Below, piece after piece: positions 8,112-16,916 of a stretch of 64,000 nucleotides of DNA. The translations under genes and the position numbers were made by a program. The stretch lies in assembly GCA_018266375.1 (NCBI GenBank), contig JAFEAO010000006.1:62001-126000 (forward strand), written 5' to 3'. The notes under the pieces are model-generated. The model saw only the letters and a program-made list of their open reading frames with translations. It was not told where the DNA came from and did no database searches. The stretch comes from Bdellovibrionales bacterium (GTDB lineage: Bacteria; Bdellovibrionota; UBA1018; CAIMNF01). The stretch's first letter is position 1. Every line of letters begins with the position of its first letter.

Positions 8112-8930
8112 CTACACATAAGCGTTATTCAGCACTTCGCCGAATCCCCCGCCGCCCGGAACGATGTATTGATTCTGATTGAGACCCTTTTCTTCGGCCC
8201 AATAAGTGCCCGGTACCGAATCCAAAACTTTTTGCGATGAGAGGCCGCGGTCCAAGCGGATCGCATACACGATCAGATCGGGATGCTTGGCGGTCACGTT
8301 CTTTAAGTACTCGGGAGTGACGATGCAATGAATGGAAATAAATTTGCAAGCCCTACCGTGTTGCTTAAAGAGATCGAGTGTTTCGATCAGCGTACTTCCG
8401 GTCGCGCCCATCGGATCCGGCACGAGTACGATCGAGTTATCGATGGTACCGCCGATCTTGTGACCGGAAACGGCGCTGCCCGTGACCTGATGATCTGCAC
8501 CTGTCTGACGAGCGATGCTGATGTGGTCCTGGCGTACCATCTTGGGATTCATGAAATAATTGAGGGCGTTGTAACAAACGTGAGACGGAAGAGTTCCCGC
8601 GCGTGCGAGGTTAACGCTCACGACCGGAACGTTTGGATCGATAATCGGGCTTTCGAAAATACCTTCGGGATGCATCGTCGACATCCTTGAATGCGTAGTC
8701 GAGCGCATTTGAGGGAACTCATTGTTGACGACGATTTGGATCAGCGACAGATAGAGCGTCGTGACTAGCTCATTGATCATCGGCTGATGCGTGTCGATTG
8801 AGCAGAGCTGCGCCAAGTGAGAATGTAAAAAAGGGTTTGAGAGAATGTGGACGTTCTTCCCGTACTTATGTTCGCGTTCGGACGTATGGTAGGGGATTAT
8901 TTTAAACTGCGAGTCATTGAGTGCTGGCAT
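8112..8930 (-). CDS. upp: Uracil phosphoribosyltransferase-like protein with long N-terminus
   Basis: This is a pyrimidine-salvage type phosphoribosyltransferase making UMP from uracil and PRPP. The PRPP loop PDPMGATGST is clear, and NLARAGTLP matches the family's RAG motif. The C-terminal IVPGGGGFGEVLNNAYV takes the place of the usual uracil-binding PGLGDAGDR-like end. At 272 residues from ATG 8930 it is longer than the usual 205-215, with roughly 60 extra N-terminal residues rich in His and Tyr. A start at 8966 is possible but less likely. Because the uracil-binding end is altered, a different base specificity cannot be ruled out. Confidence 0.82.
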   Translation of the reverse strand: MPALNDSQFKIIPYHTSEREHKYGKNVHILSNPFLHSHLAQLCSIDTHQPMINELVTTLYLSLIQIVVNNEFPQMRSTTHSRMSTMHPEGIFESPIIDPNVPVVSVNLARAGTLPSHVCYNALNYFMNPKMVRQDHISIARQTGADHQVTGSAVSGHKIGGTIDNSIVLVPDPMGATGSTLIETLDLFKQHGRACKFISIHCIVTPEYLKNVTAKHPDLIVYAIRLDRGLSSQKVLDSVPGTYWAEEKGLNQNQYIVPGGGGFGEVLNNAYV

Positions 8931-8978
8931 CCCGTAAAAATTATCGAAATTACAGGGGAAACGCAACGAAATCGAAGA

Positions 8979-9629
8979 TCAATTCGTCGATTCTTTTCCG
9001 AGAATTTTTGAGCGATTCGCATTCGGAAAAAGACCCGGTTGAATCATCGTGATCGGGTTTGGTTCGTGACATAAGCGGCAGCGAGCTTCGTAGTAATCGT
9101 GCGCACCGACGAGAACCTGTTCGTTGCTGCTTCCGGCATTTTGATCCGAAGTCGCGATCATGCGTTGAGAGCGGGTTGCGGGGCTGCCACAGACCACGCA
9201 AACCGCGGAGAGTTTGGTGACGCTTTCGGCAATGGCCAAAAGTTTTGGCATCGGGCCGAAAGGTTGCCCACGGAAATCCATATCCAGGCCCGCGCAAATC
9301 ACGCGTTTACCGCTATAGGCAAGTTTCTGAGCAACTTCAACGATCGAATCGTCGAAAAACTGAGCTTCGTCGATACCGATGATGCGGGTATTATCGTCGA
9401 CTTTGTCGAGGATTTCGCGCGCGGTCGTCACGGGTGTGGAGAGAATGCGGTTTGCATCGTGACTTTGCACGTGATCCACGCTGTAGCGTTGGTCGATGAC
9501 CGGCTTGAACACTTGAATCTTTTGCTTTGCGTATTGAGCACGTTTTAGGCGGCGCATGAGTTCTTCGGTTTTTCCGCTGAACATGCTGCCGCAAACGACT
9601 TCGACGATCCCTGATTGATTGTAATTCAT
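8979..9629 (-). CDS. tdk: Thymidine kinase
   Basis: This is a type II thymidine kinase of 216 residues that phosphorylates deoxythymidine for DNA precursor salvage. The P-loop GSMFSGKTEE (14-23), the Walker B-like DEAQFFDD, the zinc-finger cysteine pairs (CVVCG and CRLCH) and the substrate loop near HDYYEARC all fit. A zinc-binding homotetramer is typical of the family. Upp and hpt follow on the same strand with small gaps. A 111-base gap separates it from the upstream lipoprotein gene, so a promoter could lie there. Confidence 0.95.
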   Translation of the reverse strand: MNYNQSGIVEVVCGSMFSGKTEELMRRLKRAQYAKQKIQVFKPVIDQRYSVDHVQSHDANRILSTPVTTAREILDKVDDNTRIIGIDEAQFFDDSIVEVAQKLAYSGKRVICAGLDMDFRGQPFGPMPKLLAIAESVTKLSAVCVVCGSPATRSQRMIATSDQNAGSSNEQVLVGAHDYYEARCRLCHEPNPITMIQPGLFPNANRSKILGKESTN

Positions 9630-9740
9630 GATGCGAGTTAATCCCCACAGAAGGTGTATCGGCTTGGTCTGAATTCGTCAATAAATTGAGCGTTGTGTCG
9701 TTAGAGTTGATGCATTGCATTGTTTGCGGAAAGTGGAAAT

Positions 9741-10112
9741 TTAGCGGATGTTGTCCACGTTCCAGCAATTGTAAGCATTCCCGAAGATTTTGGTCGAGGC
9801 GGAATTGTCGTAGCCTTCTTTCTCGTTTCGAGTGTGGCGTTCGATGCTCACAATCACGACGGCATTGGCCTTTTTAGCGAGGGCTTGGTTTTTCAGGAGA
9901 GTACGGGCCTTCTCATCGGTTTCTTCGTATTGCTCTTTGGCGACGTAGTAGCCGGTGAGTTCTGAAATGAACTTGCAGTTTTTTTGCTCGCTCATGAGGA
10001 TACGGACCTTTTCGGCACCCGGATCGAGCTTGATTTCTTCGACTTCTTCCATCGAAGCGCAACCTGCAAATGCCGTCAGAGCCGCAAGCGCGGTGATCGC
10101 GAGTTTGTTCAT
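9741..10112 (-). CDS. DUF4156-like small lipoprotein
   Basis: This is a 123-residue predicted lipoprotein (signal ending FAGCAS, Cys18 lipidated). The mature part, with KVRILMSEQKNCKFISELTGYY followed by a helix with ALAKKANAVVIVSI, resembles the DUF4156/RcsF-like fold. Those proteins have a conserved Cys in the CKFI position and a second Cys near the end, here AYNC, which may form a disulfide. Its start overlaps the metG stop by four bases, so it is likely co-translated with metG. The function is unknown. Confidence 0.7.
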   Translation of the reverse strand: MNKLAITALAALTAFAGCASMEEVEEIKLDPGAEKVRILMSEQKNCKFISELTGYYVAKEQYEETDEKARTLLKNQALAKKANAVVIVSIERHTRNEKEGYDNSASTKIFGNAYNCWNVDNIR

Positions 10113-11590
10113 TCCGGTTTTGCAGACTCCATGCGTGGGAACAAAACCGGCGGATCCACCAGGTTGTAGGCGCGCGGAATAGTCGTGAGCACGCCAGGTT
10201 TCATGCCGAGAGAGGCAAGAGCCTTTGCTCCGGTTTCAGGCAAGAACGCGGTTAGGACTTGCGACACCACGTCGATACCGTAGAGGCCGTTGTAGATCAC
10301 GGTTTTGAATTTCGTTTCGTCGTCTTTGATCGCCCAAGGAGCTTGATCGTTGATGTATCCATTAACGGCGTTCACTTCCTGCCACAAGCGATCGAGCGCG
10401 CGATGGTGCTCACATTTGAACATCGATTCTTTGACGTCCGAGATGAAGCTTGTGAAATTGAACGCGATTTTTACGCCTTCCGGAGATTGCGGATCGCCGA
10501 TACGTTTGCGCGCGAGTTTCACGACGCGCATGAGGAGGTTTCCGTAGTCGTTACCGAGCTCGCTCTGGTGACGCTTCAGCAAGTCTTCCATCACGAAAGC
10601 GCCGTTCCCGTTCGACGGAATCGCGCGCAAAATATAGTAGCGAAACGAATCCACCGGAACTTGGTTGATGACGTCAACCGGATCGACGCCGTTATTCAAG
10701 CTCTTGGACATTTTTTTACCGTCGGACGCGAGGACCATGCCGTGAACGTAGACTTGTTTGTGAAGCGGGATCGAAGCTGCGTGGAGCATGATCGGCCAAA
10801 TCACGGCATGGAACCACAAAATGTCGCGTCCGATGACGTGAGTGTTGTTAGGCCAGAATCCGCGAGGTTGCGAAGCCGTGTAGTAGTTGATAAGCGCATC
10901 GAACCAAGTGTAGATCACGTATTCCGGTTTTCCCGGCACCGGAATACCCCAGCCCTTGTTCGGGCGGGTGATCGAGAGATCCTTCATTGGTTCGCTCTCG
11001 AGACGTTTCAAAATTTCATTGCGCGATAGATCCGGCATCACAAATGTCGGATTCGACTTGATGTGATTGATTATCCACGATTGGTATTGGCTGGTCTTTA
11101 AAAAGTAGCCCTCTTCTTCGACGATCTCGAGAGGAGTATGGTGTTCGGGGCACTTTTTGTCCACCGCCTGGAGCTCGGTGTAGTACGCCTCGCAATTCAA
11201 GCAGTACTGGCCTTGGTAGCGGTCGAAATAGATATCGCCCTTGGCTTCGAGTTTTTTCCAAACTTCTTGTGTGGCCTCGATGTGGCGAGGTTCAGTTGTG
11301 CGGATGAAATCGTCATACGAGATATTGAGGCGAGCGCAGAGTTCCTTGAACTTTACGACGTTGTCATCGACATACCTTTTGGTATCGACGCCAGCCATCT
11401 CGGCACTCTTCACGAGCTTCTGCCCGTTCTCATCCGTGCCGGTGAGGAAGAACACTTCGTTGCCCATCAATCGATACCAGCGGGCGTAAGAGTCGGTGAC
11501 GATCTTTTCGTAGGCGTGACCCAAGTGGGGAGCGCCGTTCGGATAATCGATGGCTGTTGTGATGCTGAAACGGTTGTTTGTTTTATTCAT
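10109..11590 (-). CDS. metG: Methionyl-tRNA synthetase, short form
   Basis: This class I aminoacyl-tRNA synthetase charges initiator and elongator tRNA-Met. The ATP signature HLGH is at residues 22-25 and KMSKS at 293-297. Zinc-knuckle cysteines are at C130, C133 and C147. The length (493) and the lack of a C-terminal tRNA-binding domain place it in the short MetG group. The end is a helical anticodon-binding domain (NAVNGYINDQAPW). It appears to lead a long leftward transcript. Confidence 0.96.
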   Translation of the reverse strand: MNKTNNRFSITTAIDYPNGAPHLGHAYEKIVTDSYARWYRLMGNEVFFLTGTDENGQKLVKSAEMAGVDTKRYVDDNVVKFKELCARLNISYDDFIRTTEPRHIEATQEVWKKLEAKGDIYFDRYQGQYCLNCEAYYTELQAVDKKCPEHHTPLEIVEEEGYFLKTSQYQSWIINHIKSNPTFVMPDLSRNEILKRLESEPMKDLSITRPNKGWGIPVPGKPEYVIYTWFDALINYYTASQPRGFWPNNTHVIGRDILWFHAVIWPIMLHAASIPLHKQVYVHGMVLASDGKKMSKSLNNGVDPVDVINQVPVDSFRYYILRAIPSNGNGAFVMEDLLKRHQSELGNDYGNLLMRVVKLARKRIGDPQSPEGVKIAFNFTSFISDVKESMFKCEHHRALDRLWQEVNAVNGYINDQAPWAIKDDETKFKTVIYNGLYGIDVVSQVLTAFLPETGAKALASLGMKPGVLTTIPRAYNLVDPPVLFPRMESAKPE

Positions 11591-11920
11591 CTAGTTTAAT
11601 CATCTAATTTTTGTTCTTCTCGGCAGGGTGATCCCATTCCACCAAACCAACTTACTGTACCGATTGGTGTTTTTAGACATTTGTAAGCCCAGCGTATCAC
11701 CGAACATGCAAAAATACTTTTGACCTTTTAATAAATTTTGCATGTCTCTGTTGATGTCTTTGCAGAGATGATTTGTTCCGTTAAAAACATACGAGTAAAC
11801 CGTTTCAAAAAACGAAAGGGCCCAAGATTTTTTCGCGTCTGGGTTTTTGCCTGAACGTAGTGAAGTAGTTTTTTAAAAAACGCAAGTAAGCTTGTCCTGA
11901 AATACGGCGATGCAGTGGAG
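11591..11920 (+). other. AT-rich intergenic region with stacked inverted repeats
   Basis: About 330 bases upstream of metG hold no convincing gene apart from the doubtful tiny frame at 11805-11924. A perfect 9-base inverted repeat CATGCAAAA / TTTTGCATG lies at 11705-11713 and 11736-11744, with a 22-base AT-rich loop. It is followed directly by TCTCTG / CAGAGA at 11745-11750 and 11763-11768. The metG promoter is expected here, but no good -35/-10 pair stands out. Confidence 0.45.
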
Positions 11921-11924
11921 TCAT
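11805..11924 (-). CDS. Possible 39-residue ORF coupled to nucleotidyltransferase gene
   Basis: This is a short frame reading MTPLHRRISGQAYLRF and ending LGPFVF. Its ATG overlaps the TGA of the upstream gene (ATGA at 11921-11924, minus strand), the arrangement used for coupled translation. It is basic and aromatic-rich with no recognised domain. The codon content is not decisive, and the frame may be chance or a remnant of a larger gene. Low confidence. Confidence 0.25.
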   Translation of the reverse strand: MTPLHRRISGQAYLRFLKNYFTTFRQKPRREKILGPFVF

Positions 11925-12451
11925 GATTGGTCCTTTTTGATAAGCAGCGCCTCGATCGTGGGCCATTCATGGAAGTGGTCCGCGTAAAACTTAAGCTTTT
12001 TTTCGTCTAAGTCGGGCTGGTTTTCGATGAGTTCTTGAATGTCGGCAAGTTCTTTATGTTTACGTTTAGGGTTACCAGCGTAGGCTTGGATTTTCAGTCC
12101 GATCAAGTCTTCCGCTTGAACGACTGGTAATTGCAGTGGAGCGGAGTATTTTGCGTTTTGGAGCATTGCGCGGCTGATCGGACGCCGAGCGATGAGGAAG
12201 TCAATCTCGGCTTTACCTGTAAATTGCAATACGTCGGCCGACTGATGAAAAACCTGAAAACCCTCGTTTGTGAAGTGCTGAAACACGGCAGAAACGGACT
12301 CTTCTGGAATCAGCCAATCCACGTCCTGGGTTCCGCGCGCATATCCATACTCAGAGAGTGCCATGCCGCCGATGAGGGCATGGGGAACCTTTAAGGAAAC
12401 AAGTGCCTGATGCGACCATAGCAGTGATTCCGCGATATCCATCCTTGCCAT
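11921..12451 (-). CDS. Nucleotidyltransferase-fold protein (AbiEii/DUF6036-like)
   Basis: This is a 176-residue soluble protein. The start of the fold is ALIGGMALSEYGYARGTQDVDWLIP, with the pol-beta type glycine pair followed by the D-x-D metal pair (DVDW). Later strands include EIDFLIARR, where the Asp may be the third carboxylate, and AEDLIGLKIQAY, which is typical of the AbiEii/AbiGii and minimal-nucleotidyltransferase proteins. Those often act in toxin-antitoxin or phage-defence pairs, but no clear partner is nearby. ATG 12442 is an alternative start. The upstream gene starts another transcript 30 bases away. Confidence 0.62.
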   Translation of the reverse strand: MARMDIAESLLWSHQALVSLKVPHALIGGMALSEYGYARGTQDVDWLIPEESVSAVFQHFTNEGFQVFHQSADVLQFTGKAEIDFLIARRPISRAMLQNAKYSAPLQLPVVQAEDLIGLKIQAYAGNPKRKHKELADIQELIENQPDLDEKKLKFYADHFHEWPTIEALLIKKDQS

Positions 12452-12481
12452 GTTAGCATGAATTGGACTTGTAGCGGGAAA

Positions 12482-13249
12482 TTAAGCGTTCCCGAGTAAA
12501 GAGCCAATTACCGCTAAAATCATCGCTCCAAAGATGCCGAGGAAGCAAGCCCCGACCAAGCTGAGTGCCGCCCAAGGCGTAACGATGACCGCGAACGAGC
12601 GAAGTTTAGACACGCGATAACGGATGGTAATTGCAAAAATCAGCATGCAGAAGCTGTAAAGCGCTCCGACAAAGGCGCCGATACTGAGAGGGAGGAAGCT
12701 TAAGATGGCTCCCACCAAGACCGGAGTTGATGCAACCGAAACGAGCTTCATGAAGTGCGTAATGCCGGTTTTGTCTTGAGTCGGATCCGCGCGGTTCCTG
12801 ATGAAGAGAGCGGATCCGATAGTGATCGCGAGTGAATTGATCGCGACACTGATCAAAAATGAAAACGGAAAGAGCGCGACTGAAGACACTTCGGCAATCC
12901 ACGCCGGAAATACCGATACGTGCTGGTTTTGCGCCCAGATGCTCGGCGGAAGGTCCTTCCAAAGCGGAAGCTGTTGCAATTGATCACGGATGCGCAAGAA
13001 ACCATCCATCAAACTCTCGTGACGAACCACGCGAGTCAGCCACTTGAGGCCCGCCGCAAACCAGCTCACGACCAACCCGAAAGCGATTGCATAGTTTTGC
13101 GACATTTGCGGATAGCGTTCGGTATAAAATCGGCGGGGTTCGGTGATGCTTTGAACGGCGTCGATATAAAGCTGCTTCAACCATCCGTTTTGAAGCGGCT
13201 GAACCAATGGGTCCGGCGGCAGATGCGAAGGAGGAATGTCGTCGTTCAC
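12482..13249 (-). CDS. Yip1-like multi-spanning membrane protein
   Basis: This is a 255-residue protein with a polar N-terminus (about 45 residues, proline-rich) followed by about five hydrophobic segments. The arrangement of a PRRFYTERYP pre-membrane helix and later small-residue-rich helices resembles bacterial Yip1-domain proteins. The role is unknown. It overlaps the DUF4340 gene stop by four bases and is the last gene of the ABC operon, which suggests that it works with that transporter or its cargo. Confidence 0.6.
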   Translation of the reverse strand: MNDDIPPSHLPPDPLVQPLQNGWLKQLYIDAVQSITEPRRFYTERYPQMSQNYAIAFGLVVSWFAAGLKWLTRVVRHESLMDGFLRIRDQLQQLPLWKDLPPSIWAQNQHVSVFPAWIAEVSSVALFPFSFLISVAINSLAITIGSALFIRNRADPTQDKTGITHFMKLVSVASTPVLVGAILSFLPLSIGAFVGALYSFCMLIFAITIRYRVSKLRSFAVIVTPWAALSLVGACFLGIFGAMILAVIGSLLGNA

Positions 13250-14700
13250 TTAGCCATCTTCCATGACTCTTCAGTGAAAGGTAAAGCACTTTTCATCGCT
13301 TCGTTCATTTCAAACGCTTCTTTGCGTTTTGAATTCAGGTCGGTCGCGAAGACCTTGTCTTTGGTGGCGGTAAAACGATAGTGGAACTTGCTCGGGTTTT
13401 TATCATCACCCAATTGCACCGTCATTTCACCAACGGATCCGCCTGGAACGGCAGTGAGGAAATTCACGACACGAGTCGCGGTCAGGGCATCCAGCAAAGA
13501 TTGGACCTTTTTAAGGTCGACATTGTTCGAAGTATCGTTCGTTGTCCAGGTTCCGTTCTTCAGTTCAAAGTGAAAGGGCTTAGGAGAAGCGCGGAACGAC
13601 ACGTTAGCGAGCGTTGTCGTGACCTTCTCGGCGTCGGTAAAGATCGTTTGTTTGCGGAACTCGTTTAGCTTCTTGTCAATTTGAGTAACGAGTACGGAAT
13701 CGATTTCCACGACTTCAGGACGAGTGGAGACTTTCGCGAAATATTTTTTGGCACCTTCGGCCGGATGCCCGCGTTGGTCCTTGTGGTCTTTGTCGAGTTC
13801 TTTGGAGAGAACTTCGATCGTAAAAGACTTGTCCTTGGTTTTTAGATCGTATTTTACGATCGACTTCGCGCCCTTGTACTCATCCGGTCGAGGAAACTCC
13901 TTGGCCTGAGTCTTTGCGATCGAAGCAAGCGCGGTTTCGATGCGATCGTGTTCGCCCGGAAGACCGTTGATTTCCCAAAGCCCGTTCACTTTTTTGCCGG
14001 AGAGTTTTCCGTCCGAGGTTCGCGCTTCGAAGCTCTCCACGTCGCCGCGTGCAAAGGTAAAGAGCGTCTTGTCGCGGAAGTAGGTGAGGTCCTTCGCGAG
14101 ATTGTTTTTGAAGTAGTTTGAAATCAGGAAGATGGTTTGATCGTTAACCGTACCGTCGACCGAACGCGCGACAAAAAATTTATCGCCGATCGGATGCTCG
14201 GTACCGAACCAAGCGGTGTAGCGCTTTCCGTCCGAAGTCACGAGTTCGACAAACTGGGTATTCATCGCGGTACGGGTATCGTCGTCGAGGCCGTACTCTT
14301 TCATGAGCTGCTTGCGCCTATCCGGAGTTTCTTCCTTCAGGTCCACCGTCTCTGTCGCAAGCAGGCTTGTGGCGTTGTGGAGGAAGTCCTTGACGTTGTC
14401 GGAATCGCCGTTGAGTTCGACCGGGTGAGTGATCTGCCATTTAGCGTTGTTTTGCTCGGCTTTGCAGCCTTTGGTTGCGAGATCGAGACACTTGAGTTCG
14501 ATCAGGCCTTTTGCAGTCTTGACCTTGATCATCGCGATTTGAGTGTCGTCGCTTGGAAGTCCGAGCGGCTTCTTGCTCAAAGTATCGACTTTTTCTTGCT
14601 TCGGTTTATGCGAGTACTGAAGCCAATAAATGAAACTCCCGCCGATCGCAAGGACCGCCGACAAAATAAAAGGTATTTTCCAATTCGGTTGCTGATTCAC
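13246..14700 (-). CDS. DUF4340-domain membrane-anchored protein
   Basis: This is a 484-residue protein with one N-terminal membrane helix (residues 8-28) and a large predicted extracytoplasmic part. Two repeated beta-rich segments with lines such as YTAWFGTEHPIGDKFFVARS and FELKNGTWTTND are typical of DUF4340. DUF4340 proteins are found next to GldG-like proteins and ABC-2 permeases, as here. The likely role is an accessory of the export or gliding-type complex. The gene lies 35 bases after the GldG-like gene. Confidence 0.75.
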   Translation of the reverse strand: MNQQPNWKIPFILSAVLAIGGSFIYWLQYSHKPKQEKVDTLSKKPLGLPSDDTQIAMIKVKTAKGLIELKCLDLATKGCKAEQNNAKWQITHPVELNGDSDNVKDFLHNATSLLATETVDLKEETPDRRKQLMKEYGLDDDTRTAMNTQFVELVTSDGKRYTAWFGTEHPIGDKFFVARSVDGTVNDQTIFLISNYFKNNLAKDLTYFRDKTLFTFARGDVESFEARTSDGKLSGKKVNGLWEINGLPGEHDRIETALASIAKTQAKEFPRPDEYKGAKSIVKYDLKTKDKSFTIEVLSKELDKDHKDQRGHPAEGAKKYFAKVSTRPEVVEIDSVLVTQIDKKLNEFRKQTIFTDAEKVTTTLANVSFRASPKPFHFELKNGTWTTNDTSNNVDLKKVQSLLDALTATRVVNFLTAVPGGSVGEMTVQLGDDKNPSKFHYRFTATKDKVFATDLNSKRKEAFEMNEAMKSALPFTEESWKMAK

Positions 14701-14735
14701 GATGTCTCCGTCGCACTGCCGGGTGCGTAATTCGT

Positions 14736-16121
14736 TTAGAGTTTTTTGCGTCTTACCCAGATCACGATACCGAGGGCGGCGATCATGAGCGGAATGATCA
14801 CCACCGCGGTCCAGAAGATCGCGATGCCTTGCTGTTGTGAAAGCTCCACGTGGCCGGCTTCGTCTTCTTTGGTGCGGATCGAGATCATGCTCTCGTCTTC
14901 CAACGTCCAGCTGATTGAGTTCAAGATCAGATCGGCGTTACCGCCGAATCGTGAGAACTGGTTGTTCGCGAATTGAGCGGAGCCAAACACCACAAGACGA
15001 GTTTCTTTAGCCGCTTTCGGATCTTTTTTGCCCGTCACGACAACGGCGCCGGTAAGCGGGCCTGGAATGTCGGTGCCTTGATTGAATTGCACGGCTCCTT
15101 TCGCGATCGAGTTCATATCCATCTCGCCCCACGCCTTAGGAGTGGTCTTTGCAAGCCACGTAGTGGTGAGACCGCTTGGCGCCGGATTCACGAGATCGAC
15201 CGGACGGGTGAACGGGAAGTAGCACTGCTGCTTGAAGTCCTTGCCGATGGTTTGATCGTTATTGAAGGTAACGAAGATCGGTACCGAAGCCTCTACTCCG
15301 AGCATGCGCGACACTGGATCGATGATAAGGCCGCCTTTCATGTCGACGCCCCAGTCATGGAGGAACGCGCGTATTTCTTTGGACTGATCGACTTGGGCAA
15401 CCGCCGCTTCAAGCGCGATGACCGCGCGTCCGCCTGCGTTCAAGTAGTCGTTCAGGATCTTGATCTCGTTCGGGAAGAATGCTTTGTTCGGTCCGAAGAT
15501 CGCGATAGCGGTACAATCAGCCGGAATTTTAGCTTCTTGAGAGAGTGTGAATTCCTTTACGGCGTAGGATTGGTCTTCGAGACCTTTCTTGACCGAAGCG
15601 TAACCGTCTTGACCGGCATCGGTGATGCTCTTCTCACCGTGACCGGTGATCGCGCATACCACTTGCTTAGTGTCTTTGGTGAGCTTGATGATCTCGTTCG
15701 TGACCTTTTCCTCGGTGATTTCCTCGATCTTCGAAGTTTTCTCGCCGTAAGTCAGAACGAGGGTCTCCATCTTCTTGATGCCCGCGGTTTTGGCGCGAGT
15801 GGGCTCTTTGTTCGGATCGACGAGCTCGAACTTAAATTTGTTGCTGAGCTTTTTATAGTTGTCGATCACGGGACGGTATTTTTCGCGAGTTCCGAAATCA
15901 CCGTACAAGGTCGCGTGAAGCTCTTTGGTAAGGCCTTTCATGACCTTTTCGGATTGGTCCGAGAAGGTGTGGAGCTTGTTCTTGGTGGTGTCGAGCTTCT
16001 GCGGATATTGTTGAGCGGCGAAGTTAACGACGCCCACGATCGCAAGAACGACCAACGTAAGGAATGCGGAGTTCAGTCCGAATGAGAGTGCACGATTTGA
16101 TTTTGCGCTGTTCTTTTTCAT
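14736..16121 (-). CDS. GldG-like ABC transporter auxiliary protein
   Basis: This is a 461-residue protein with an N-terminal membrane helix (residues 18-35), a large extracytoplasmic domain and a C-terminal helix ending in basic residues (WVRRKKL). The segments LDTTKNKLHTFSDQSEKV and AIFGPNKAFFPNEIKILNDYLNAGG belong to the GldG/ABC-type uncharacterised transport domain. In gliding bacteria GldG works with GldF and GldA. Here the neighbours at 16140 and 16913 match GldF and GldA. The substrate is unknown, and gliding itself is not shown. Confidence 0.82.
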   Translation of the reverse strand: MKKNSAKSNRALSFGLNSAFLTLVVLAIVGVVNFAAQQYPQKLDTTKNKLHTFSDQSEKVMKGLTKELHATLYGDFGTREKYRPVIDNYKKLSNKFKFELVDPNKEPTRAKTAGIKKMETLVLTYGEKTSKIEEITEEKVTNEIIKLTKDTKQVVCAITGHGEKSITDAGQDGYASVKKGLEDQSYAVKEFTLSQEAKIPADCTAIAIFGPNKAFFPNEIKILNDYLNAGGRAVIALEAAVAQVDQSKEIRAFLHDWGVDMKGGLIIDPVSRMLGVEASVPIFVTFNNDQTIGKDFKQQCYFPFTRPVDLVNPAPSGLTTTWLAKTTPKAWGEMDMNSIAKGAVQFNQGTDIPGPLTGAVVVTGKKDPKAAKETRLVVFGSAQFANNQFSRFGGNADLILNSISWTLEDESMISIRTKEDEAGHVELSQQQGIAIFWTAVVIIPLMIAALGIVIWVRRKKL

Positions 16122-16139
16122 GTTGTTATCTCCAGGTGG

Positions 16140-16916
16140 TTAACGCCACCGATAAGAGTCCAAAACTCGGTGAGAGAGGAAAAGGCTTACGAATACAAAC
16201 GACAGGTAAAAGACGATGTCGGTCGTGTCGATGATGCCTTGGCTGAAATTGTTGTAGTGTTGAATGAGCGACATGTAGTCCAGGATGTCGCTAAACACCG
16301 GACCTGCCGATTGCGACGCCCAGTTGATGAGCCAGAAGAAGAGGCCTGCCGCGAAAGTAAGCGCGCCCGCGACGATCTGGTTTTCGGTCATGGAGCTAAA
16401 GAAGACGCCGGCCGCGACGTAGCAGCTCGACAGCATCAGCGTACCCATATAGCTCGTAAGGATCGGGCCGTAATCCGGATTGCCGAAAATCCAGAGGATG
16501 ATCGGATAGACGACGGTGAGCATGAGCATCGTGAAGACCAGGAAGAATGCGGAAAAGAATTTTCCGACGACCATCTCGGCGATACTGATCGGTGAGGTCA
16601 TGAGTAACTGAATCGTTTGTTGCTTACGTTCCTCAGCAAATAAACGCATGGTGATGAACGGAACCAAAAACAAGAAAATCACGTTCATGTTTCCGTAAAG
16701 AGGGCGAATGATGCCTTCGGTGATGCTCATGCTCTTGCCCATTCCCATTTGCTTGTACTGGAGGGCTTGCATGTTGAAGTGGCTCAGGTTGAAGAAGAAC
16801 ATCCAGCCCATGATGATCAGGAAACCCGCGATGATGATGTACGCGATCGGCGACGTGAAATAGGTGCGGAAGTCTTTCCAGGCGATGGTCCAGATTTTTT
16901 TGGGTTTGAAGCTCAT
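16140..16916 (-). CDS. ABC-2 type permease (GldF-like)
   Basis: This is a 258-residue integral membrane protein with six predicted helices. The segments YFTSPIAYIIIAGF near the N-terminus and MRLFAEERKQQTIQLLMTSP in the first half are diagnostic of ABC-2 permeases of the GldF group. Its ATG overlaps the ATPase stop by four bases. It is expected to form the membrane channel with the ATPase at 16913-17845. Confidence 0.88.
   Translation of the reverse strand: MSFKPKKIWTIAWKDFRTYFTSPIAYIIIAGFLIIMGWMFFFNLSHFNMQALQYKQMGMGKSMSITEGIIRPLYGNMNVIFLFLVPFITMRLFAEERKQQTIQLLMTSPISIAEMVVGKFFSAFFLVFTMLMLTVVYPIILWIFGNPDYGPILTSYMGTLMLSSCYVAAGVFFSSMTENQIVAGALTFAAGLFFWLINWASQSAGPVFSDILDYMSLIQHYNNFSQGIIDTTDIVFYLSFVFVSLFLSHRVLDSYRWR

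Noticed and set aside
10259-11029. 256-codon open frame antisense to metG
   Set aside because: metG has all its catalytic motifs, and the antisense product shows no domain.
14973-16085. 370-codon open frame antisense to the GldG-like gene
   Set aside because: It lies entirely within a conserved gene with membrane helix and family motifs. Its product is rich in Arg, Val and Asp without domains, as expected for a shadow frame.
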